DNA of 64,000 nt, taken from the NCBI GenBank assembly GCA_963730995.1, contig CAVSUB010000005.1, positions 1 through 64,000 on the forward strand. The letters run 5' to 3'. Source of the DNA: CAVSUB01 sp963730995. Lineage in GTDB: Bacteria; Acidobacteriota; Vicinamibacteria; Vicinamibacterales; 2-12-FULL-66-21. Position numbers and translations under genes: made by a program. The first letter of the stretch is position 1. The number at the start of each line of letters is the position of its first letter. Below are positions 16,634-23,416 of the stretch, piece by piece. The notes under the pieces are model-generated. The model was not told the origin of the DNA and made no database searches. It was given only the letters and a program-made list of their open reading frames with translations.

Positions 16634-16770
16634 TCACTTGAGCAGAGCCTGCCAGCCGAGCACGACGCGAATCTCCGTTGGCGGCGCCGCGGATATAGGT
16701 AAGAATTCCCCGCCGGGAAGCTCTTGCGCTGACGGGCTCACTGGCCTAGTCTGCGTGTAGCGAATGGAGG
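16634..16770 (-). pseudogene. C-terminal stub of a second Ser/Thr kinase propeller
   Basis: The minus strand reads GGEFLPISAAPP then TEIRVVLGWQALLK and a TGA stop at 16636-16634. The pattern of a propeller strand followed by an 'I-VVLNW-LLK' ending closes many acidobacterial Ser/Thr kinases. Only about 45 codons can be followed upstream (to RYTQTRPVSP), and the plus-strand HEAT gene begins at once. Read as a remnant. Confidence 0.45.
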
Positions 16771-16779
16771 CTCCCCTCT

Positions 16780-18816
16780 CTGAACCCTACCCTCCCCCGC
16801 GATCTGAGTGAATTTCTCGTCGAGTTGTCGATCGCGCTGCATCGGCAGTCAATGTATCCCATCGGCCATCCGGCGCTCGCGCCGACGATCGCATCGGTGG
16901 TCGGCCGCGCCAACAAACTGCTCGAAGATCGCCAGACGATCGCCTTCGGCGTCGCCCGTCGGCAATTGATCATCGACGGCGTGACCACCGACCCCGATCA
17001 TCCGGTGCTCCGGCGCCTTGCAGAGGCCCTGCACCAGCATCACATCGGAGCCATCAGCCTGTTGCGCGGCGTCGAGGAGCAGGAGCTCGGCCAAGCGCTC
17101 CTGACGCTCGCGACCGAAGCCGAGCATGCCGGCCCCGCCGGCAAAAACGCGATCCCCACATGGCCGCACGTCAAGCTCCATCCCCTCACGTTCGATGGCC
17201 TGACGCTCGCGGGCGAGGCGCCGTCTTCCGGCCGCAGGGAGCAGTCGACGCTTGGTGGGGAGTTGTGGGTCGGACTGGCTAGGGCCGCTCTCATGTCGAA
17301 CGACGGCAAAGAGGTCGGCGCCGATGTGTCAACGGAACCGTCAGACGTCGCGAAAGCGATCGACGCTGCGCCTCGTGCCGAAGCCTACGACCAGGTCATC
17401 GTCGGATACCTGCTGCAAATCGCGCAGCAGCTGAAGACCGCCTCGGCTGACAAGTCCGATGAATTGCGGCGCCGCACGTCGCGGCTGATCGCCTCGCTCA
17501 AACCCGGCACACTCCGGCGTCTCGTCGAGATGGGCGGAAACCACGCGCAACGCCAGCAGTTCGTCCTCGACGCGGCCGATGGTATGGCGGTCGATGCGGT
17601 GCTCGAGATCGTCAGGGCGGCAGCCGACGCGTCGGGTCAGACGATCTCCCACGGCCTGGTCCGGCTGCTCAAGAAGCTGGCGGCCCACGCCGAACTCGGT
17701 TCCGAACGCACACGCCCGCGCGCGGACGCAGAGCTGCGCGCGCAGGTGAGTTCCCTGCTCAGCGATTGGCGTCTCGAGGATCCGAATCCCGAGCGCTATC
17801 GGCAGGCCCTCGACCGCCTCGCTGACACAACAGTCGATGGCCAGCGGCCGGACTGGGTTGTGGGGGAAGAGCCCGACCCTCTTCGCATCGTGCAGATCGG
17901 CCTCGAGGCAGGTGCGTTCGGACCGCTGCTCGAAAGAGCAGTCGATCAGGCGATTCACGCCGGACAGCTCAACGTGCTGCTCGATCTGCTCGCCTCGCCA
18001 CCCCCCGGGGCCGAGCCCTCGGCGGAAATCATCCTCGGGATGGTGAGTCGGCCCGAGTCGGTCAAGGGCATGCTCGCCGGCACGAAGGTGGATCTTGCGG
18101 GGCTGGACAATCTGCTGCCCCGCCTGACGCTCGATAGCTACGATCCGCTGCTCGAAGCGCTGGGCTCGTCTGACAACCGCTTCGTCCGGCGTCGGTTGCT
18201 CGAGCTGCTGTCGAAAACCCGTGTCGACATCTCGCCGCTCGTCATCGCACGCCTCGGCGACGAGCGCTGGTACGTCCAGCGGAACATGCTGATGCTGCTC
18301 GGACGCAGTAGCCGTGTGCCAGAGAGCTTTTCTGCCCTGCCCTGGACGACACACCCGGATGCGCGCGTGCGGGTCGAAGCGATTCGTCTTCAGCTCACAC
18401 TGCCGAACGAGAGAGACCTGGGTATTCACGCCGCCCTCGACGACATCGATCCGCGCATCGTCCATGTGGGGCTGACCGCGATCCGTGACGATTGTCCGCC
18501 CGACCTGCTCGGACGCGTCATCGAGCTGGCGCAGGCACCGCCCGAGTCCGACGAGAACATCCGGCTGACCGCCGTCGCGGCTCTTGCCCATGTAAAGCAC
18601 GCGCGGGCGCTCGATTCGCTGCTGCAGATCGCAGACGGCGGTCGATCATTTCTGGGACGGCAGAAGCTGCCTTCGAAGAGTCCCGCGCTGCTGGCCGCGA
18701 TTCGTGCGCTCGCTGGATTCTGGTCGGCCGATCCCCGGGCCGCTGCTGTCCTGGCGGTGGCGGCGCGCTCATCCGATCCCGAGATTCGAAAGGCCGGGGG
18801 TGTCTCGGCGACATGA
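16780..18816 (+). CDS. HEAT-repeat protein with N-terminal domain shared with the HD-GYP partner
   Basis: About 678 residues if read from the CTG at 16780, which follows GGAGG by about 10 bases and lets the N-terminus (LPRDLSEFLVELSIALHRQS) align with the next gene's product; the nearest conventional start is the TTG at 16825, giving 663. No ATG or GTG lies upstream in frame. Residues about 10-130 hold a domain with the motif MYPIGHPAL, paralogous to LYPEGHPSR in the HD-GYP protein. The rest is alpha-helical, with HEAT-like repeats from about residue 450 (ERWYVQRNMLMLLGRS, PDARVRVEAIRLQLTL, AALAHVKHARALDSLLQ). Likely a cytoplasmic scaffold. Its stop overlaps the next ATG (ATGA). Confidence 0.75.
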   Translation: MNPTLPRDLSEFLVELSIALHRQSMYPIGHPALAPTIASVVGRANKLLEDRQTIAFGVARRQLIIDGVTTDPDHPVLRRLAEALHQHHIGAISLLRGVEEQELGQALLTLATEAEHAGPAGKNAIPTWPHVKLHPLTFDGLTLAGEAPSSGRREQSTLGGELWVGLARAALMSNDGKEVGADVSTEPSDVAKAIDAAPRAEAYDQVIVGYLLQIAQQLKTASADKSDELRRRTSRLIASLKPGTLRRLVEMGGNHAQRQQFVLDAADGMAVDAVLEIVRAAADASGQTISHGLVRLLKKLAAHAELGSERTRPRADAELRAQVSSLLSDWRLEDPNPERYRQALDRLADTTVDGQRPDWVVGEEPDPLRIVQIGLEAGAFGPLLERAVDQAIHAGQLNVLLDLLASPPPGAEPSAEIILGMVSRPESVKGMLAGTKVDLAGLDNLLPRLTLDSYDPLLEALGSSDNRFVRRRLLELLSKTRVDISPLVIARLGDERWYVQRNMLMLLGRSSRVPESFSALPWTTHPDARVRVEAIRLQLTLPNERDLGIHAALDDIDPRIVHVGLTAIRDDCPPDLLGRVIELAQAPPESDENIRLTAVAALAHVKHARALDSLLQIADGGRSFLGRQKLPSKSPALLAAIRALAGFWSADPRAAAVLAVAARSSDPEIRKAGGVSAT

Positions 18817-19985
18817 GCGATCCTGTCCACTTTCTCAATGCGTTTGCGCAGGCGCTTGGCGTCATGACGCTGTATCCGGAGGGACACCCGTCGCGCGAGC
18901 GGGCGGTCGATGCCGCATTCAGCGAGTTGAACGGCATCGCCAGTCGCGGTGCGCATCCGTCTTTCACGTTCCTGGACGACGAAGTGGTTTTCGGGCGGGA
19001 ACGCCTGCGTGAGCTCAAGTCCTGGGATTGGGGCAAACGTCTGGTGGCGGCCGGTGTACAAAGGCTCGAGTTCGAGCGCGAAGTCACTCGCGATGAATTC
19101 GAGAGCTTTCTGCAGGAGATACTCGGCCGACTGATGTTGTCCTCGATTGATACGAGCGAAGCGCGGCAGATGCGCTCGCTGGGAATCCGGTTCGGGGCCG
19201 TCGGACTGCAGGGGCAGGAAGAAACCGGCGCCGCACCAGCACCGCTCGAGATGGCGACGCTCGATGTCACGCTGGGCGAGGAGGCTGAGACATTCCGCTG
19301 GTTGCAGAGCGAGGTGCAGTCGAACGGATCGGTGCCTCTGCTCGAGGCTGAAGCGGTCGTCCGGTCCTTGTCGGTAGCGATGCACGGCGACAGCCGCATC
19401 GTGCTGCCGCTCCTGAAACTCAAGGAGTTCGATCAGTACACGACGACACACTCGCTCAATGTGGCGGTCCTGTCCATGGGTCTTGCCGAATCACTCGGCT
19501 GCCGGCCAAAGGAAGTCCGCGCGATCGGCGTCGCCGGATTGCTCCACGACATCGGAAAGATCCGCATCCCGCTCGAAGTGCTGACCAAGCCGGGAAAGCT
19601 CAATGACGAAGAGCGGGCCATCATGAACCAGCATCCGCTCGACGGCGCGCGCATCATCATGCAGACCGACGAAGACGTCGGCATGGCGGCCACCGTCGCC
19701 TACGAGCACCACATCATGCTCAATGGCGGCGGCTATCCGGCGCTGCACTACAACCGCGAGTGCACGATGGCCAGCCGTCTCGTGCACGTGTGCGACGTCT
19801 ACGATGCGCTCAGCACCATGCGTCCGTACCGTGAAGCGTGGCCCTCTGAGAGGGTGCTGTCGTATCTCGAGGAACGCACGGGCACCGAGTTCGATCCGGA
19901 ACTCGTGGGCGCATTCATCCGGCCGCTCCGTCAGGGTCAGGCGCGAGTGCGCGTGCTCAGCGACGAGCCGGCCACTTCGTCGTAG
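18813..19985 (+). CDS. HD-GYP domain phosphodiesterase-like protein
   Basis: 390 residues from the ATG at 18813, overlapping the HEAT gene stop by 4 bp. Residues 1-130 form the shared 'YPxGHP' domain (NAFAQALGVMTLYPEGHPSR). The HD-GYP domain covers about 200-370, with HSLNVAVLSMGLAE, the HDIGKIRIP motif, QHPLDGARI, EHHIMLNGGGYP (GYP signature) and HVCDVYDALSTMRPYREAW. Such domains usually hydrolyse cyclic di-GMP or other cyclic dinucleotides; metal-binding His/Asp residues look intact. Cytoplasmic, with no membrane segment. The coupling to a HEAT scaffold bearing the same N-domain suggests the two proteins pair through it. Confidence 0.88.
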   Translation: MSDPVHFLNAFAQALGVMTLYPEGHPSRERAVDAAFSELNGIASRGAHPSFTFLDDEVVFGRERLRELKSWDWGKRLVAAGVQRLEFEREVTRDEFESFLQEILGRLMLSSIDTSEARQMRSLGIRFGAVGLQGQEETGAAPAPLEMATLDVTLGEEAETFRWLQSEVQSNGSVPLLEAEAVVRSLSVAMHGDSRIVLPLLKLKEFDQYTTTHSLNVAVLSMGLAESLGCRPKEVRAIGVAGLLHDIGKIRIPLEVLTKPGKLNDEERAIMNQHPLDGARIIMQTDEDVGMAATVAYEHHIMLNGGGYPALHYNRECTMASRLVHVCDVYDALSTMRPYREAWPSERVLSYLEERTGTEFDPELVGAFIRPLRQGQARVRVLSDEPATSS

Positions 19986-20082
19986 CTGACGCATCTTCTC
20001 GGAGCCCTGTATCGCTACTGAAGCAGCGCACGCCTGCGATAGCCGGCGGCGCGGGCCGTGCCGGACCGGCGCGGCCTCGCTT

Positions 20083-20098
20083 CCGTCATCAGTGACGG
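20083..20098 (+). terminator. short hairpin after the HD-GYP gene
   Basis: CCGTCA-TCAG-TGACGG, a six-base stem with tetraloop about 100 bases past the HD-GYP stop. There is no T-run, so termination is only possible. The rest of 19986-20177 shows nothing else I can name. Confidence 0.25.
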
Positions 20099-20177
20099 CG
20101 TAGACGCCTCCGGATGATTCGAATAGACGCGGCGCACTACTGATGAGGTAGAGTGCAGCAATGCAGGGCGCCGCCCT

Positions 20178-21575
20178 TTGAGACCCGCTCACGCTCCAGC
20201 GTCGGTTCAAGAACCGGAAAGGCGGGGCCTCGTCAGGGCCCTCGGGTTGTGGGACGTCACAGCGATCACCGCCGGAACTATCCTCGGCTCCGCCATCTTT
20301 CTCGCGGCGGCGTTCGTGCCGCGGGCGGTCCCGCATCCCACGCTGGCCCTGCTTCTCTGGGTGACCGGCGGCCTGATCGCCATCGCCGGCGCGCTGACGT
20401 ACGCCGAACTGGGAACGATGTTTCCAGAGGCGGGCGGGCAATACCACTACATCAAGCAGGCCTTCGGCCCCCTGTGGGGCTTCCTCTTCGGTTGGGCCTC
20501 GTTGCTGGCGATCCAGGCGGGAGCCAACGCCTACCTCGGCGTGGCATTCGGAGAGTATCTGGGAGCGTTCATACCGTTCTTCTCCTCGACGCGCGTGATC
20601 GCGTCGATTCCGATGGGAGTATGGACGTGGGAGCCGAACACCGTGCAACTCGCAGGCGTCTCTGCGATCGCGGTGTTGTCGGCGGTGAACTACTTCGGCA
20701 CGAAGCAGGGAGCCAGGGTCCAGGGCACGCTGACCGCCATCAAACTCCTGTCGGTTGCAGGCCTGATTGGATTCGGACTGCTCGCGCCTGCCAAGGTCGC
20801 GCCGGATTGGACTGCGCCGCTGCCTGGGGGCAACCTGCCCGCGGCCATGGGGCTCGCGATCGTGGCCGTCCTCGGCAACTTCGACGGCTGGTACCAGGCG
20901 ACGCTCTCGGCCGGTGAGATCGAACGTCCCGAGCGCAATCTCCCGCTCGGGATGATCGGCGGCACCGTATTGATTGGCGTGGTCTACCTGCTCGTGAACC
21001 TGGTCTACTTCCGCGCGCTGCCAATATCGGCGATCGGCGCGTCCGCCAGGATCGGCGAAGAGGCCACGACCGCGCTGCTCGGTCCGACGGCTGGCCGGCT
21101 GCTGGCGGCGGCGGTTCTGGTCTCGGTGTTCGGCTGCCTCTCCTCGGCATTCATCGGCGCGTCGCGCCTCGGCCTCCCGATGTCGGAGGACGCGCCGGCG
21201 TTTCGATGGATGGCTCGGATCCACCCTCGGTACCAGACGCCCACGGCCGGGATCGCCACGCTCGGCCTTTGGTCGATGCTGCTCGTCCTGACGGGCAGCT
21301 ACGAGCAGCTGTTTCAGTATTCGCTGTTCTCGAGCATCATCTTTCACGTGATCACGGGCCTGGCGTTGTTCCGTCTCCGACGACAACGGCCGAACATGCC
21401 GAGGCCCTACCGCGTCGTTGGATACCCCTGGGTGCCGGCTGTGTTCGTGGTGGCGATGACGGGACTGGTCTTGAACACGCTCCACGAGCGGCCGCTTCAG
21501 TCGCTGCTCGGTGTGGGACTGGTGGCGCTCGGCGTGCCATTCTTTCGATGGCGACGGATGTCCACTTCGGCGTGA
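20178..21575 (+). CDS. APC-family amino acid permease
   Basis: 465 residues with about 12 membrane helices. Helix 1 carries the unwound-helix motif GLWDVTAITAGTILGSAIFL, followed by YAELGTMFPEAGGQYHYI and AFGPLWGFLFGW, all typical of the LAT/AAT branch of the amino acid-polyamine-organocation superfamily. It imports or exchanges an amino acid across the inner membrane; specificity is not readable. The TTG at 20178 is used as start; the first helix begins about 25 residues in, which fits. No transporter partner adjoins. Its 3' end runs into a stub of a VOC-family gene. Confidence 0.88.
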   Translation: MRPAHAPASVQEPERRGLVRALGLWDVTAITAGTILGSAIFLAAAFVPRAVPHPTLALLLWVTGGLIAIAGALTYAELGTMFPEAGGQYHYIKQAFGPLWGFLFGWASLLAIQAGANAYLGVAFGEYLGAFIPFFSSTRVIASIPMGVWTWEPNTVQLAGVSAIAVLSAVNYFGTKQGARVQGTLTAIKLLSVAGLIGFGLLAPAKVAPDWTAPLPGGNLPAAMGLAIVAVLGNFDGWYQATLSAGEIERPERNLPLGMIGGTVLIGVVYLLVNLVYFRALPISAIGASARIGEEATTALLGPTAGRLLAAAVLVSVFGCLSSAFIGASRLGLPMSEDAPAFRWMARIHPRYQTPTAGIATLGLWSMLLVLTGSYEQLFQYSLFSSIIFHVITGLALFRLRRQRPNMPRPYRVVGYPWVPAVFVVAMTGLVLNTLHERPLQSLLGVGLVALGVPFFRWRRMSTSA

Positions 21576-21654
21576 GGCAAAGCGGGCCTTCGAAGCGATG
21601 ATGCCGATGCAGAAGATCGACATCGCCACCATCGAGGCAGCGCGGCGCGGCTGA
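21574..21654 (+). pseudogene. C-terminal stub of a VOC-superfamily (PhnB-like) protein
   Basis: In the frame starting at 21574, overlapping the permease stop, the codons read AKRAFEAMMPMQKIDIATIE then AARRG and TGA at 21652-21654. This is the characteristic end of small glyoxalase/PhnB-like VOC proteins (a 'KIDIA-LE-A-RG' ending). No N-terminal part exists upstream because that space is the permease gene. Only 27 codons remain. Confidence 0.5.
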
Positions 21655-21776
21655 CGGGGACAAAGACGGGTTGCGCCATCTGAGCGGCCAGGTTCGCCAA
21701 GGGAGGTCGTTGAGTGACCCTGAAAATGCTCAGCTGAACCGACGCCCCCGGGACTGCGTGGTACACTCGCGTTACG

Positions 21777-22085
21777 GTGAAACTGCGACGGTTCGCTGTC
21801 GCCGCGATTCTGGCGATTTGCATCGGCGGCCCCATCGTGGAGATGTTCGATCACTGGGATCACACGCTCCAGGACGGCAATGACACGGAAGCGGACGCCG
21901 TGGTAGCAGCCCTATGCGTTGGCGTCGCGATGGCGATCGGCACGATCGTCGTCGTCGCGCGTCTGCGCGCACTGGCCTCGAACTCTCGCCCGCATGTCGT
22001 AGTGCCTCGAATCATTTCGGTCGCTGTCGCCTGCCTCGCTTCTCCGATCCCGACGACCAGTCCTCCCACGCCTCTTCGGGTTTAG
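21777..22085 (+). CDS. small two-helix membrane protein of unknown function
   Basis: 102 residues from the GTG at 21777. Hydrophobic helix 1 is at about 5-22 (RFAVAAILAICIGGPIVEMF) and helix 2 at about 43-62 (AALCVGVAMAIGTIVVVARL), separated by an acidic loop (DHWDHTLQDGNDTEAD). The C-terminus is proline-rich. I do not recognise a family. Codon choice looks like real coding and the hydrophobic pattern is regular. Stands alone between the permease and the PAP2 gene; 22086-22368 downstream holds nothing I can name. Confidence 0.6.
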   Translation: MKLRRFAVAAILAICIGGPIVEMFDHWDHTLQDGNDTEADAVVAALCVGVAMAIGTIVVVARLRALASNSRPHVVVPRIISVAVACLASPIPTTSPPTPLRV

Positions 22086-22368
22086 TTTCCTTCTCAAAAG
22101 CGCATTCACTCCAGGCTTCGACCGCGCATGCGGTCTGTTGTCCTGGCGCGGAGCCGTGCCCCTGTGGCGTCGTCCCCGCATGACGTCAAGGAGCGCTTTC
22201 AGGGAAGGGATCCCGATTGATGTTCGCCGCCGACTGGCGCGAATCGTTCCGCATATGCCGCGTCATCGTCCTACCACGGAATCATGGTGGCGCTGAACAG
22301 GCGCCTTGCTCATGAGGTTGAATGGGCTCCAGTTTTCCATCGATTTCGAGTTCTAAAGGAGGTTCTGA

Positions 22369-23241
22369 ATGCGAGTCAGCAAGGGATGCGTCGTTGCCGT
22401 CATGTTCGTTGCCGGTGGAATGGCTGCGCCAGTGCGAGCCCAGACCAACGTCGAACAGCCTCTCGTCGACGCGAGCGGCGCTCCATCATCGACGATGCCC
22501 GCGTTTCGCACTCCGTTGTTCACGCCGACCGTTGACTTCGACCAGCTGGTTCAGCAGCCAGCCGGCCCACCGCCAACACCTCAGCACACCGGAATCAAGG
22601 CGATGGTGAAAGGCTTCGTCATTGACTTCAAATACCTCCCTTCCCGCGAGAACCTCATGTGGGCGGGAATTGGCGGAGGGTTGGCGCTGGCCGTTCATCC
22701 GGCTGACGACAACGTGAACGAAGCGCTCGTGGGCAGTGACTTCGCTCACAATTTCTTCAAGGCTGGCGAAGTCCTCGGCGAGCTGCCGACGTTGTTGACG
22801 AGCGCGTCGGTCGTGTATGCCGTGGGACGTCTGAAGGACAAACCCAGAGTGTCGCACGTCGGGATGGACCTGATTCAGTCGCTCGCGATGTCCGAAGCGT
22901 TGACCCAAACGCTGAAATACACGACGAGACGAGAGCGTCCTGATGGGAGCGGAAAGAACTCGTTCCCCTCTGGTCACGCCGCCGACACATTTGCGTTTGC
23001 GACGGCCCTCGAGCGTCACCTGGGATGGCGGTATGCGGTTCCTGCGTACATTTTTTCGTCGTACGTCGCCATATCCCGATTGCCGGCCAATCGACATTGG
23101 TTGAGCGATGCAGTGTTCGGCTCGTCGGTGGGGATCATTGCAGGCCGCACGGTCACGAGTCATGAGGCGCACCCGTTTCCTGTCACCGTCAACTACATTC
23201 CAGGCGGGGTTTCTGTCATGTACGTTCGTCGCAACAAATAG
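22369..23241 (+). CDS. PAP2-family lipid phosphatase
   Basis: 290 residues with a signal peptide cleaved after about residue 24 (AAPVRA-QT). The three phosphatase motifs occur in order: KYTTRRERP, PSGH, and SRLPANRHWLSD, giving the conserved Lys, Arg, Ser-Gly-His and Arg...His that form the phospho-His active site. Acts in the periplasm or on the outer side of the membrane, removing phosphate from lipid phosphates such as phosphatidate or undecaprenyl diphosphate. A textbook ribosome site AAAGGAGG (22355-22362) lies six bases before the ATG, the strongest in the window, predicting high expression. Confidence 0.92.
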   Translation: MRVSKGCVVAVMFVAGGMAAPVRAQTNVEQPLVDASGAPSSTMPAFRTPLFTPTVDFDQLVQQPAGPPPTPQHTGIKAMVKGFVIDFKYLPSRENLMWAGIGGGLALAVHPADDNVNEALVGSDFAHNFFKAGEVLGELPTLLTSASVVYAVGRLKDKPRVSHVGMDLIQSLAMSEALTQTLKYTTRRERPDGSGKNSFPSGHAADTFAFATALERHLGWRYAVPAYIFSSYVAISRLPANRHWLSDAVFGSSVGIIAGRTVTSHEAHPFPVTVNYIPGGVSVMYVRRNK

Positions 23242-23321
23242 TCGCCACTAGGGAGGGTCGACTGGTGGAGCCAGTTCTTGCTCTGAAAAAGCGAACCCAG
23301 CGACCGCAAAGAGCGGCCCCT

Positions 23322-23383
23322 AAGAGCGGAAACCCGACCAGCGCTTCGAGGAACGCGCGACGTCCGAGTCCAACGTTGATCAT
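23322..23383 (-). pseudogene. 5' stub duplicated from a cupin gene
   Basis: The minus strand from 23383 reads MINVGLGRRAFLEALVGFPL, nearly the same as residues 1-20 of the cupin at 15920-16489 (MISVGLGRRAFVEALVGIPL). DNA similarity extends about 15 bases upstream of the ATG and stops after the signal-peptide region. The rest of the gene is absent. A partial duplication. Confidence 0.6.
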
Positions 23384-23416
23384 GCCGACCTTCGGAGAAC
23401 TAGTGTCGATCGAGTT

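Noticed and set aside
17341..18600. A 419-codon minus-strand frame opposite the HEAT gene
   Set aside because: Antisense shadow with no recognisable motifs; the plus strand shows regular helical repeats and couples to the HD-GYP gene.
19491..21863. A 790-codon open frame on the minus strand opposite the HD-GYP and permease genes
   Set aside because: Composition is Arg/His/Gly-heavy with no domain pattern, and both plus-strand genes have clear family motifs. It is a GC-driven shadow.
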